Assembly: GCA_947586625.1 (NCBI GenBank)
Contig: CANPXS010000003.1
Location: 1 to 58,591, forward strand
Direction of reading: 5' to 3'
Source: an uncultured Clostridia bacterium
Lineage (GTDB): Bacteria > Bacillota > Clostridia > Oscillospirales > CAG-272
Length of the DNA: 58,591 nt
Shown here: one piece after another, positions 25,828 to 34,165 of the stretch
Numbering within the stretch: the stretch's first letter is position 1
How the letters are laid out: each line of letters starts with the position of its first letter
Program-made: the position numbers and the translations under genes
The notes under the pieces: model-generated
What the model was told of the DNA's origin: nothing
Databases searched by the model: none
Seen by the model: only the letters and a program-made list of their open reading frames with translations

Positions 25828-26913
25828 ATGGCTGATTTTCAGATGTCGGACGGAATGAATTACGCGCCCGAGGGAAAGCCGTCGCCCGTCGTGGGACCCG
25901 GCGAATTTGAATTTGCCGCGATAGGACTCGATCACGGCCACATCTACGGCATGTGCAACGGACTGATCGAGGCCGGCGCGACGCTCAAGTATGTGTATGA
26001 CCCCGATCCGGTCAAGGTCGCCGACTTCTGCCGCCGCTATCCCGGCGTTAAGGCAGCGGCAAGCGAAGAGGAAATATTCTCCGACGACAAGGTAAAGCTC
26101 GTCGCGGGCGCCGCAGTCACGTCGGAAAGATGTGCGCTCGGACTGCGCGTCATAGACGCAGGGAAAGACTACTTCACCGACAAAGCGCCGTTCACGACTC
26201 TCGCGCAGCTTGCAGTCGCGAAAATGAAGGTCGCGCGGACGGGTCGCAAGTACATGGTATACTACGGCGAGCGTCTTCACAACGAGTCCGCGATATACGC
26301 GGGGCAGCTCATCAAAAAAGGCGCGATCGGACGCGTCGTACAGGTACTCGGACTCGGTCCGCACAGACTGAACGCGCCGTCGCGTCCCGACTGGTTCTTC
26401 AAAAAAGAGAAGTACGGCGGCATACTCTGCGACATCGGCAGCCATCAGGCGGAGCAGTTCCTCGCGTATTCGGGCGAGACGGAGGCGCACGTCGTTCATT
26501 CGCAGATCGGCAATTTCGCGCATCCGGAATATCCCGAGCTTGACGATTTCGGCGACGCCGTGATCGTCGGCGGCAGCGGTGCGACGCAGTATTTCCGCGT
26601 CGACTGGTTCACGCCGGACGGGCTTCGCACATGGGGTGACGGCAGGACGATGATACTCGGCACGGACGGTTACATCGAGCTGCGCAAGTACATAAACGTC
26701 GGCACCGACGACGGGAGCGATCAGGTGTTCCTTGTCGACAAAAAGGGCGAGCACCGCTTCTGCGCACGCGGACAGGTCGGCTTCCCGTTCTTCAGCGATC
26801 TTATCAAAGACTGCATAGACAGGACAGAAAACGCGATGACGCAGGCGCATGCGTTCCTCGCGGCGGAGCTCGCGCTCACCGCGCAGGCGAACGCCGAGGT
26901 CATAGGGAAGTGA
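25828..26913 (+). CDS. Gfo/Idh/MocA-family oxidoreductase (second of pair)
   Basis: 361 residues behind GAAAGAGG. An unusual N-terminal extension (about 30 residues with PEGKPSPVVGPGEFEF) precedes the Rossmann strand FAAIGLDHGHIYGM. The VEKP motif is replaced by TDKAPFTT, the form seen in a subset of the family. The C-terminal half carries DIGSHQAEQFLAYSG. It differs strongly from its neighbour, so the pair is not a recent duplication. Substrate unknown. A palindrome of the repeat family follows the stop. Confidence 0.82.
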   Translation: MADFQMSDGMNYAPEGKPSPVVGPGEFEFAAIGLDHGHIYGMCNGLIEAGATLKYVYDPDPVKVADFCRRYPGVKAAASEEEIFSDDKVKLVAGAAVTSERCALGLRVIDAGKDYFTDKAPFTTLAQLAVAKMKVARTGRKYMVYYGERLHNESAIYAGQLIKKGAIGRVVQVLGLGPHRLNAPSRPDWFFKKEKYGGILCDIGSHQAEQFLAYSGETEAHVVHSQIGNFAHPEYPELDDFGDAVIVGGSGATQYFRVDWFTPDGLRTWGDGRTMILGTDGYIELRKYINVGTDDGSDQVFLVDKKGEHRFCARGQVGFPFFSDLIKDCIDRTENAMTQAHAFLAAELALTAQANAEVIGK

Positions 26914-26928
26914 ATAATATAAAATTAT

Positions 26929-26960
26929 GTGGGGGAAACTTTTGAGAAAGTTTCCCCCAC
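26929..26960 (+). terminator. Palindrome of the terminator-like repeat family (copy 2)
   Basis: A perfect 14-bp stem GTGGGGGAAACTTT / AAAGTTTCCCCCAC with a TGAG loop lies 15 nt after the stop. It is followed by ACCCCTTTCAAAATTTTTT, the same 3' flank as the copies near the GH2 gene. It probably terminates the dehydrogenase operon. Confidence 0.7.
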
Positions 26961-27040
26961 ACCCCTTTCAAAATTTTTTATAAGAGTTTTGTTTGGTATA
27001 ATCGTATATATGTACGGTGATTTTTTATATGTACGTTCGC

Positions 27041-27610
27041 TTATATCTTCACTAACTTTGCCAGCCGCATTGATACGGCGTATGCGATGATGACGGAGAC
27101 GACGTCCTTGATGAGAAATGGAACGGACACGACGAGCGCGGCGGCAAAAAAGCCGGTCTTTGTCAGAAGTGCAAACTGCAATGTGCCTAAAATGTGGAGC
27201 AAAATCAGTCCGACAAGTCCGAGCACAAGGCGCATGACGGCGCGCAGCTTCGTTTCGTCGGGCTTATATTTCAAGAGACCGCAGCATATGACCATCGGCA
27301 CAAAGCCGAAGATGAAGCCGCCCGTCCTGCCGACGAGCACGCCGACGCCTGCGCCGAAGCTCGAAAACACGGGCACGCCGACGGCGCCAATCACTATATA
27401 TGCGAGCGCGGCGGACGCGGAGCGCCACGAGCCGAGCATATAGCCGCACAGCGCGACGGCGGCGGTCTGGAGCGTTATCGGCACGCCGGACGGCAGAGGT
27501 ATCGCCACCTGCGAGCATACGGCGAGAATGGCGGTGAACAGCCCCACCATTGCGACGCTGCGCACGCGAGCGTGACTTTTTGACATCGCAGTATTATCTT
27601 TTATCGGCAT
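27041..27610 (-). CDS. bioY: Biotin transporter substrate-binding subunit BioY
   Basis: 189 residues with about six membrane segments. Family motifs are PLPSGVPITLQTAAVALCGYMLGSW near the N-terminus and GRTGGFIFGF in the middle. BioY is the S-component that captures biotin and works alone or with an ECF energising module, which is not in this window. The start is ATG 27610 with GAGG upstream. It is transcribed alone from its own promoter. No biotin synthesis genes or BirA-like inverted repeat were recognised. Confidence 0.93.
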   Translation of the reverse strand: MPIKDNTAMSKSHARVRSVAMVGLFTAILAVCSQVAIPLPSGVPITLQTAAVALCGYMLGSWRSASAALAYIVIGAVGVPVFSSFGAGVGVLVGRTGGFIFGFVPMVICCGLLKYKPDETKLRAVMRLVLGLVGLILLHILGTLQFALLTKTGFFAAALVVSVPFLIKDVVSVIIAYAVSMRLAKLVKI

Positions 27611-27643
27611 AATGCACCTCGCAAAAATGGTTTATTTTGGGTT

Positions 27644-27672
27644 ATTATATCATTTCACGCATGCGCGGTCAA
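27644..27672 (-). promoter_or_regulatory. Sigma-A promoter for bioY
   Basis: On the minus strand, TTGACC (27672-27667), 17-nt spacer, TATAAT (27649-27644). The leader is about 30 nt. Confidence 0.8.
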
Positions 27673-27724
27673 TATAATAACTGACGAAATACGATGTTTG
27701 ATGCTTAATTTGCTGCATTTTGCA

Positions 27725-27754
27725 TAAAAAAAGTAAAAGATGTCGAGGCGACGT
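27725..27754 (-). terminator. Possible weak terminator after the acetyltransferase
   Basis: On the minus strand a 6-bp stem ACGTCG/CGACAT (one G-T pair, loop CCT) just after the stop is followed by CTTTTACTTTTTTT. The stem is short, hence low confidence. Confidence 0.4.
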
Positions 27755-27757
27755 TTT

Positions 27758-28276
27758 TCACTGCGGAGTCGGTGTGGGGGCGGACGATCTGTCGTAGATC
27801 ATTCGCAGTTCCGTATTCGGTGTGCCAAGCATGATTTCCGCCTCTGTCCCGTCAAAGTGAAAACCGTACCGCTTATAGAAACTGATCGCACGCTCGTTTC
27901 CTTTCAACACCCACACTGCAACTTTATTATAATCCGAAAGCTCGTTGAGTGCAGCGTTCATCAGTTCATATCCGATCTTTTGACCGTGATACTCCGAAAG
28001 GACGTAAAGTGCAAAGACTTCTCCGTGTGCGGGGAGCGTTTCGTCGCGATACGGACCGTATCCGACAAAACCGATGACTGTTTCTCTGTCTTTTGCCACA
28101 AGAATGTTGTCCTGCCATTTGTGCGCGATCGCGGTACATTTTTCGAGCGTATGACGCTCGAGATAATTCGCGTCGATCAGGCCCGTATATGTTTCGTGCC
28201 AGGATTTGTAATGGACGTATCCCTTGCCGTTTATTTCGTCTTCGCTCTCCATAGGTTTGATGATATAATTGTCCAT
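27758..28276 (-). CDS. GNAT-family N-acetyltransferase
   Basis: 172 residues. The acetyl-CoA-binding core is visible as EVFALYVLSEYHGQKIGYELMNAAL (the Q/R-x-x-G-x-G/A motif as QKIGYE) followed by ALNELSDYNKVAVWVLKGNERAISFYKRYGFHFDG. Substrate unknown; the WHETYTGLI region near the N-terminus is typical of this GNAT subgroup. Base composition is more AT-rich than in most of the window, shared with the next gene upstream. No clear promoter lies in the 85 nt before it, so it may be read from the methyltransferase promoter. Confidence 0.83.
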   Translation of the reverse strand: MDNYIIKPMESEDEINGKGYVHYKSWHETYTGLIDANYLERHTLEKCTAIAHKWQDNILVAKDRETVIGFVGYGPYRDETLPAHGEVFALYVLSEYHGQKIGYELMNAALNELSDYNKVAVWVLKGNERAISFYKRYGFHFDGTEAEIMLGTPNTELRMIYDRSSAPTPTPQ

Positions 28277-28361
28277 CTTCGCTTTCTACTTAATATTTCG
28301 ATTTTTCTTTCAAACTTGTCGAACAGATAAAGACGCGTAGCATCGAATCAAGGAAACTTGT

Positions 28362-29000
28362 TTATTCCTCTGCGTCAAGAACAACAATGAAACCATGTTC
28401 ATTTGATGGCAAAATATTGTATTTGATTCCATCCGTCAGTTTTTTGATTTCAAAAGCAGAATACGGATGAAACACCATCCCGTCCCATTTACCGCGATTG
28501 AAGAAATAGTCTCCGTCTTTATTTATTTCATGCGGTTCTGATTCGTATTCGCTGTCTGTTGCATCCAAAGTCAACAGTACGCAGCCGCCCGGTCTAACGA
28601 TACGCAATAGTTCCCTAACAGCATAGACGCCTTGCTTGATCGGCATATGGTCAATTACATCTCTTGCAACAACAGCATCAAAGCATTTTGACGGATATCC
28701 CGTTGACAGAATGTTTGCCTGCTTGAAATCCTTTGCCGGATATCCGTTCTCTGTGATTAGTTTTTTAGTCAGCAGGACGGCATCTTCCGCGATATCAAAG
28801 CCGCAGACAGCAAAACCGAATCGTGCGAGCTTAAGCGAATAGATCCCGCATCCGCATCCGGCATCACAGATATATTTTGCTTTTTTCTTTCGTAGGAAAG
28901 CAATGACAGCGTCCTCGGTCGAATCAAGACTTGCGGCATATGATGTTATACGTTCAGGAGCAATCGTTCCCCACGTTCGATTCCAAAATGTTTCACCCAT
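28362..29000 (-). CDS. Class I SAM-dependent methyltransferase
   Basis: 212 residues. The SAM-binding motif I is KYICDAGCGCGIYSLKLARFGFAVCGFDIAEDAV and motif IV/post-I DAVVARDVIDHMP. This is the small-molecule methyltransferase type (Methyltransf_11/25-like); the acceptor is unknown. It is clearly more AT-rich than its surroundings, suggesting acquisition together with the acetyltransferase. It has a strong promoter (29055-29083) and a small inverted repeat CGAACAATAGTTCG downstream of it that could be an operator. Confidence 0.82.
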   Translation of the reverse strand: MGETFWNRTWGTIAPERITSYAASLDSTEDAVIAFLRKKKAKYICDAGCGCGIYSLKLARFGFAVCGFDIAEDAVLLTKKLITENGYPAKDFKQANILSTGYPSKCFDAVVARDVIDHMPIKQGVYAVRELLRIVRPGGCVLLTLDATDSEYESEPHEINKDGDYFFNRGKWDGMVFHPYSAFEIKKLTDGIKYNILPSNEHGFIVVLDAEE

Positions 29001-29054
29001 ACCTGTATATCCGTAAATCTTTTATTTCGAACAATAGTTCGTCAAACATGAAAC

Positions 29055-29083
29055 ATTATATCACGACAATGTAAAAAAATCAA
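29055..29083 (-). promoter_or_regulatory. Sigma-A promoter for the methyltransferase
   Basis: Minus strand: TTGATT (29083-29078), 17-nt spacer, TATAAT (29060-29055). The inverted repeat CGAAC-AATA-GTTCG at 29028-29041 lies in the leader. Confidence 0.75.
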
Positions 29084-29116
29084 CCGTGTGTGCGGGAATT
29101 TTTTACATAATAGGGG

Positions 29117-29145
29117 TTGACAAACGAACGGAGCGGTGATATAAT
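29117..29145 (+). promoter_or_regulatory. Consensus sigma-A promoter for cysK
   Basis: TTGACA (29117-29122), 17-nt spacer, TATAAT (29140-29145): both hexamers perfect. It is divergent from the methyltransferase promoter. The short leader (about 28 nt) leaves no room for a riboswitch. Confidence 0.9.
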
Positions 29146-29179
29146 GCCTACAATACCGATAGGAAAAGGGAGGAAACAG

Positions 29180-30109
29180 ATGAAAACGTACGACAAAATA
29201 ACCGATCTCATCGGCAATACGCCGCTTTTGAGACTGACGAACTACATCGAGGCAAACGCCCTCGGCGCCGACATATATGGCAAGCTCGAGTATTTCAATC
29301 CCGCGGGGAGCGTCAAGGACAGGATCGCGAAGGCGATGCTCGACGACGCGGAGGAAAAAGGACTGATAAAACCCGGCGCCGTCATCATCGAGCCGACGAG
29401 CGGCAACACGGGTATCGGACTTGCGGCAGTCTCCGCCGCGAGAGGGTATAAGATCATACTTACGATGCCTGAGACGATGAGCGTCGAGCGCCGCAATCTG
29501 CTCAAAGCGTACGGCGCAGAGATAGTGCTGACGGACGGCGCAAAGGGAATGTCGGGCGCGATAGCGAAAGCGAACGAGATCGCTGCGTCGACGCCTAACA
29601 GCTTTATTCCGGGGCAGTTCACGAACCCCGCGAACCCGGCGATGCACCGCGCGACGACGGGTCCCGAGATATGGCGCGACACCGACGGCAAGGTCGACAT
29701 ATTCGTCGCGGGAGTCGGCACAGGCGGAACGCTCAGCGGCGTCGGCGGATATCTGAAATCGCAGAATCCGAATGTGAAGGTCGTCGCTGTCGAACCGGCG
29801 TCGTCGCCGGTACTTTCGAAGGGCGTATCGGGACCGCATAAGATACAGGGCATCGGCGCCGGTTTCGTGCCGGACACGCTCGATACGTCAATTTACGATG
29901 AGATCATAGCGGTCGAAAATGACGATGCGTTTGCGACAGGCAGGACGCTCGCGCGCAAGGAAGGACTGCTCGTCGGCATTTCATCGGGCGCTGCGGTATG
30001 GGCGGCGGCGCAGCTCGCAAAGCGTCCCGAAAACAAAGGCAAGCTGATAGTGGCGCTCCTGCCCGACACGGGTGAGCGGTATCTGTCGACGCCGATGTTC
30101 TCCGACTGA
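29180..30109 (+). CDS. cysK: Cysteine synthase A (O-acetylserine sulfhydrylase)
   Basis: 309 residues from ATG 29180 with GGGAGG at 29168; the track's upstream start falls inside the promoter. PLP lysine in [16 protein letters not shown], substrate loop [11 protein letters not shown], and [16 protein letters not shown] binding the PLP phosphate. It converts O-acetylserine and sulfide to cysteine. Length is normal. Strongly transcribed by the promoter score. No cysE or sulfur regulators are adjacent. Confidence 0.95.
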   Translation: MKTYDKITDLIGNTPLLRLTNYIEANALGADIYGKLEYFNPAGSVKDRIAKAMLDDAEEKGLIKPGAVIIEPTSGNTGIGLAAVSAARGYKIILTMPETMSVERRNLLKAYGAEIVLTDGAKGMSGAIAKANEIAASTPNSFIPGQFTNPANPAMHRATTGPEIWRDTDGKVDIFVAGVGTGGTLSGVGGYLKSQNPNVKVVAVEPASSPVLSKGVSGPHKIQGIGAGFVPDTLDTSIYDEIIAVENDDAFATGRTLARKEGLLVGISSGAAVWAAAQLAKRPENKGKLIVALLPDTGERYLSTPMFSD

Positions 30110-30126
30110 ACAAAAGCGCAAAGATC

Positions 30127-30162
30127 GACGCGGTGAGACTTCTGTCGAAGACTCACCGCGTC
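30127..30162 (+). terminator. Hairpin between convergent cysK and SGNH gene
   Basis: An 11-bp stem GACGCGGTGAG/CTCACCGCGTC extends with CTTC/GAAG after one mismatch. No T-tract follows on either strand, so it may act as a transcript-end stabiliser or a bidirectional stop. Confidence 0.5.
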
Positions 30163-30188
30163 TGCGTATTATGATTCAGTTTGCAGCA

Positions 30189-31661
30189 TTACTGCGGCGG
30201 GTCGATGACGGACAGTCTGCCCGCGTAGATGCCCCAGAAGTAGTCGGAGACGTAGCTGCCGTACGATTCGTACGGGACGAGTATCGTCGGCGGAGTGCCG
30301 AGTCCTGACAGAAGCTCCGCGCCGATCGCTACCGAGTTGCAGTCGGTGTTGTAGATGTAGACGCTCTCCACTGCCGCCGCGCCCGACAGGAACCCGTCAT
30401 ATATCTGCACGACGTTGTCGAATATGATGAGCGTCTTCATCGCGTCGGCGTCTGCGAACGCTGACGCGCCGAGCGCGAGCACGCGTTTGCCGCCTATCTC
30501 GCGCGGTATAACTATCGTGTCGAGCGATTTGCCCGCGTCCGCGATGCCGGATATCACAACGCCCTCGCCGAAATTCTCGACGACGAAAGCGTCTGCGGAC
30601 GTTTCGGTGAAGTCGGTTTCCGTTATGGGCTTCTGCTCGTCATCGACGACGGGTACCTCGGGGATATCGGGGTATACGATCTCGACAGCGTCCGTCTGGC
30701 CTATGGCGCGCAAGATGTCCTCGCAAAGCTGCATCGAGCGTATCGGGACGCCAGCGTCGTTGAGGTGGAAGTTGCTGTCGTAGAAGTAACCGGCGTCGAG
30801 TATGTAGTCGCCGACCTCGGATATGACCTCGCAGTCGAGGTTATCGTGCAGGAACTGATAGAACGCGTGGATCTCTTCCTCGTCTGTCGTAAGGACGGCG
30901 TCCTCATTCATAGGCGGGAAGCTGAAATACACGTCGACGCCGTGTCTGTGTGCCCACGCGACGTAATCGTTGACGTAGTCGATGAAATCACCGTCGAATA
31001 TCTCGCCCGAGAGCGTGATGTACTTGTTGGGGTCAAAGCCGAGCGTCATCTGATTGTACGGGCGCTCGTAGACGATGTCGCCGTATTCGTCGAACGACGA
31101 TTTCGCGTATACGCCCGTCACGTCGAGCCCGCCGGATTTCGCGTAGCGTATCTTCGATGCGGCGTAGCCCCAAAAGCCGCCCGCCATGTCGCCGATGTTG
31201 TCCTTGCCGATGTGCAGAAACAGCGACATATCGCTGTCGCATGCCTGCCACATCGCCTCGGAATTATAGTAGAGCGACAGCGTCTGCGTGTCCATTTCGG
31301 GGCATATGACGACGACGTCGCCGCGCGACAGTCCCGACTTTGACAGATCCATCATGACCTTTGTGCCGAGCGTCGCATAAAGACCGAAGTTGACGACGGG
31401 ACGTCCGATAACATCTTCCATCGCGTCCGAGTCTATGCCGAACGCGAGACTGCTCCCCCCGATCAACACGACCTTTTCGCCGTCGACAGTGCGCAGACGG
31501 TCATATTTCTCCGACAGCTCGCCGAGGAACGTCTCGGAGAACTGCGGCTTTGTCATCATAGCGACCGCGACGAACGCGAGCACGGGTATCACCATTGCGA
31601 GCGCGAGCGCGATGAACGACATCGTGTATTTCTTTACGTTTTCATTTTTGCCGTTTTCCAT
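30189..31661 (-). CDS. SGNH-type exported protein with C-terminal LRR-like domain (MBOAT partner)
   Basis: 490 residues. N-terminal membrane anchor (about 14-36). The SGNH-like domain starts VVLIGGSSLAFGIDSDAM (the GGSS gives the serine) and ends with FYDSNFHLNDAG (catalytic Asp and His). From about 385 the sequence (AFVVENFGEGVVISGI...VIPREIGGKRVLALGASAFADADAMKTLIIF) matches BspA-type leucine-rich repeats (LRR_5). MBOAT proteins are often paired with an SGNH partner that transfers an acyl group to a cell-surface polymer (compare AlgI/AlgJ/AlgX and DltB/DltD). The acceptor here is unknown. It is 20 nt downstream of the MBOAT gene. Confidence 0.78.
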   Translation of the reverse strand: MENGKNENVKKYTMSFIALALAMVIPVLAFVAVAMMTKPQFSETFLGELSEKYDRLRTVDGEKVVLIGGSSLAFGIDSDAMEDVIGRPVVNFGLYATLGTKVMMDLSKSGLSRGDVVVICPEMDTQTLSLYYNSEAMWQACDSDMSLFLHIGKDNIGDMAGGFWGYAASKIRYAKSGGLDVTGVYAKSSFDEYGDIVYERPYNQMTLGFDPNKYITLSGEIFDGDFIDYVNDYVAWAHRHGVDVYFSFPPMNEDAVLTTDEEEIHAFYQFLHDNLDCEVISEVGDYILDAGYFYDSNFHLNDAGVPIRSMQLCEDILRAIGQTDAVEIVYPDIPEVPVVDDEQKPITETDFTETSADAFVVENFGEGVVISGIADAGKSLDTIVIPREIGGKRVLALGASAFADADAMKTLIIFDNVVQIYDGFLSGAAAVESVYIYNTDCNSVAIGAELLSGLGTPPTILVPYESYGSYVSDYFWGIYAGRLSVIDPPQ

Positions 31662-31681
31662 ATTTCAGTCCGCGCTCCTTT

Positions 31682-33151
31682 CTAAAACTGGAAGTAGATG
31701 AACGTGCTCTCGCCGTTGCCGGACGCGATTATGAGCGCGGCGACAATAACGAGCCACGCGACCTGCGCATAGCCGTATGCGGCGGGGAGCGATTCGCCGT
31801 CACAGTCTACACGGCACATATCGGAAAGCTGTCTGCGGTCGAAGCGCGTCAGTATCCACACGGCGACTGCAAGCGCTATTGCCATTGTGACGCCGAGGCC
31901 CATCGCGGAGAACGTGTCGCGCGCATACGCGAGTCCGCCCCAGTCGGTGAACAGCTTTTTCATTATGATGCCGAGGTCGGAAATTGAGTTGGCGCGGAAG
32001 AATATCCATGCGAAGCATACGAGTACGAATGTGAAACACTGCTGCAAAAAGCCGAACCAAGACGATTTCATATCAATGTGCATTTTTGTATATATGCGTT
32101 CACGCAGCTTCTGCGTCACGCCGCCTATGACCTGATAAAGCCCGTGCAGCATACCCCATATGACGAACGTCCACGCCGCGCCGTGCCAAAGTCCCGACAC
32201 GAGGAAGACTATCATCACGTTTATGTATCTGCGCGTCTTGCCACGCCTGTTGCCGCCGAGCGGGATATAGAGGTAGTCGCGGAACCATGTCGAAAGACTG
32301 ATGTGCCAGCGTGACCAAAACTCCTTTATCGAGCGCGATATGTACGGGCGGTTGAAGTTCTGCATCAGGCGTATGTCCATAATGCGCGCGCAGCCTATCG
32401 CGATGTCGGTGTAGCCGGAGAAGTCGCAGTATATCTGTATTGCGAACAGCACGGTCGCAACGAGCACGCCGAGACCCGTCGCATTCGCGACGTCGTTGTA
32501 AACGGCGTTTACGTAAACGGCGGCGATGTCGGCGACTACGAGCTTCTTGAAAAAGCCGACGAGCATTATGCCGAGTCCCTCCGTCATGTTGGCGCGCGAT
32601 ATTTTATGCGGAGCCTTGAGCTGCGGGAGAAGATTCTCCGGACGCTCGATAGGTCCTGCGACGAGCTGCGGGAAGAACGACACGAACAGCGCGTAGTAAC
32701 CGAAGTGGCGCTCCGGCGCTATTTTTCCGCGGTAGACGTCTATGACGTACGACAGCGTCTGAAACGTGTAGAACGATATGCCGACGGGTAGGATAAGATC
32801 GAGGGAAAGGTCCTTCGGTCTGCGTCCGAACAGGCGTATTATGTCCTCGACGGAGCCGGAAAGGAAGTTATAGTATTTGAAGAACACCAAAACGCCGAGC
32901 GAGGCGAAAAGAGCTATTATGAGATAGAGCTTTTTAAGCGCCTTTTTGTCTGTCTTTGAAACGAGTATTGCTGTCACGTACGAGACTGCGGTCGTGAACA
33001 GAATGAGCAAGATGAGCTTTGCGTCCCAGTACATGTAGAAGTAGTAGCTCGCCGCGAGCAGCGCTATCCAGCGGAACCGCGTAGGCAGAATGTAGTGCAG
33101 TATTATGACGATAGGCAGGAATATAAGAAATTCAAGAGAATTAAATACCAT
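31682..33151 (-). CDS. MBOAT-family O-acyltransferase
   Basis: 489 residues, about 10-12 membrane segments. Signature motifs are NFNRPYISRSIKEFWSRWHISLSTWFRDYLYIPLGGNR and SGLWHGAAWTFVIWG, with the active-site histidine in LWHGAAW. These AlgI/DltB-like proteins carry acyl groups across the membrane for polymer O-acetylation or alanylation. The pairing with the SGNH gene supports a cell-envelope O-acylation role. It overlaps the upstream small membrane protein by 11 nt. Confidence 0.92.
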   Translation of the reverse strand: MVFNSLEFLIFLPIVIILHYILPTRFRWIALLAASYYFYMYWDAKLILLILFTTAVSYVTAILVSKTDKKALKKLYLIIALFASLGVLVFFKYYNFLSGSVEDIIRLFGRRPKDLSLDLILPVGISFYTFQTLSYVIDVYRGKIAPERHFGYYALFVSFFPQLVAGPIERPENLLPQLKAPHKISRANMTEGLGIMLVGFFKKLVVADIAAVYVNAVYNDVANATGLGVLVATVLFAIQIYCDFSGYTDIAIGCARIMDIRLMQNFNRPYISRSIKEFWSRWHISLSTWFRDYLYIPLGGNRRGKTRRYINVMIVFLVSGLWHGAAWTFVIWGMLHGLYQVIGGVTQKLRERIYTKMHIDMKSSWFGFLQQCFTFVLVCFAWIFFRANSISDLGIIMKKLFTDWGGLAYARDTFSAMGLGVTMAIALAVAVWILTRFDRRQLSDMCRVDCDGESLPAAYGYAQVAWLVIVAALIIASGNGESTFIYFQF

Positions 33152-33461
33152 CGATTGCCTCCTTGTCAGACTGCGCGTCGGCAGCGTTCTCTTTTGTCGA
33201 TCTGCGGCGCGGTAGCTTTCCGTATGCGGCGCCGAATATCACCGCCGCGAATACGAGCAGCACGAGGTACAGCTCTTCAAGCGACGCGTCGCGGAAAAGC
33301 AGAAGCAGAGCCGCCGCGAGCTCGCACAGCGCTGCAAGCGTCGCGGGCAGCCATTTGAGGCGCGTATTTTTCATGAAGCGATACCACAGCGCGCATGCGA
33401 GCGCAGCCGCAAGTATCAGGGCGAGTATGAGCCCGCCTGTCAGTCGGTCCAATTCTATCAC
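33141..33461 (-). CDS. Small three-helix membrane protein
   Basis: 106 residues, GTG start with a weak site. Three hydrophobic segments (about 7-27, 36-57 and 64-82) are followed by a basic, then polar, tail (KLPRRRSTKENAADAQSDKE). I do not recognise the family. It is the first gene of the MBOAT-SGNH cluster and overlaps the MBOAT start, so a partner role in O-acylation is possible. Confidence 0.6.
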   Translation of the reverse strand: MIELDRLTGGLILALILAAALACALWYRFMKNTRLKWLPATLAALCELAAALLLLFRDASLEELYLVLLVFAAVIFGAAYGKLPRRRSTKENAADAQSDKEAIDGI

Positions 33462-33515
33462 CTGCCAATAAAATATTTTACAGTTGTATAATATCGGTTC
33501 TGCAAATGTATAAAT

Positions 33516-34142
33516 CTATCTTTTCACGAGCCTGAACGTCAGCCTCATAAACTGACGGCACGACGCGTACACATTGCGTCCGAGCGACACGTCGTCGTTG
33601 TAGGACTGATCCGCCGTCGTGAGGGCGGGGTATTCGCCTCTGTAAATCTCGTACCTGCGGAAAAGGGAGTAGAGATCGGCTATCGAATAATAATCGGCCG
33701 GCAGCTTTACGCCCGAAAGACGCAGCATCGATACGGCAAATTCAACACATGTGAACGAGTCGCGCACGTTTACTCTGTGACGTAGCGGCACGAGCGCCGC
33801 CGACAGCATATTGTAAACGTATGCGTCGGGGTGCGCGCACATAAGATCAATCTGTGTTTTCACGCGCGCGTATCCGTCGTGTCCGACTGGCAGCGCGCAC
33901 ACAGCGATATCGGCGACGCCGAAGTCGCCGCGGTACCGTTCCGCGCCCTCGCAGACAAAGCCGCCGCAGAACGGAGTCTCGCGCTTCAGCCGCGCGAACG
34001 AGTACATCTCACATAAGCTGCCGTCGAGCGCTATCGAGACATGATTGTATATCCCATGCGTCACGGTGCGGATAAATCGCCCCATTCTGTACGGCGTGCG
34101 GGAGAAAACGACGTATATGCAGTTGTCGGAACCGTTTTCCAT
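33516..34142 (-). CDS. Permuted papain-like (YiiX/NlpC-P60-type) hydrolase
   Basis: 208 residues from ATG 34142, which has the strong GGAGGAAATACGC upstream; the track's upstream start overlaps the CPBP gene. The histidine-bearing segment THGIYNHVSIALDGSLCEMYSFAR comes first and the likely nucleophile Cys in DSFTCVEFAVSMLRLSG second, the order of circularly permuted papain-like enzymes (YaeF/YiiX). Such enzymes may cleave peptidoglycan or amide links of lipids. No signal peptide is visible. It lies 23 nt downstream of a CPBP protease gene and shares its promoter. Confidence 0.72.
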   Translation of the reverse strand: MENGSDNCIYVVFSRTPYRMGRFIRTVTHGIYNHVSIALDGSLCEMYSFARLKRETPFCGGFVCEGAERYRGDFGVADIAVCALPVGHDGYARVKTQIDLMCAHPDAYVYNMLSAALVPLRHRVNVRDSFTCVEFAVSMLRLSGVKLPADYYSIADLYSLFRRYEIYRGEYPALTTADQSYNDDVSLGRNVYASCRQFMRLTFRLVKR

Positions 34143-34165
34143 GCGTATTTCCTCCGACGCGCGCG

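Noticed and set aside
27611-27757. BirA operator before bioY
   Set aside because: No inverted repeat of the expected TTGTTAACC kind is present; only a sigma-A promoter is seen.
29146-29179. T-box or riboswitch before cysK
   Set aside because: The promoter leaves about 28 nt of leader, too short for either.
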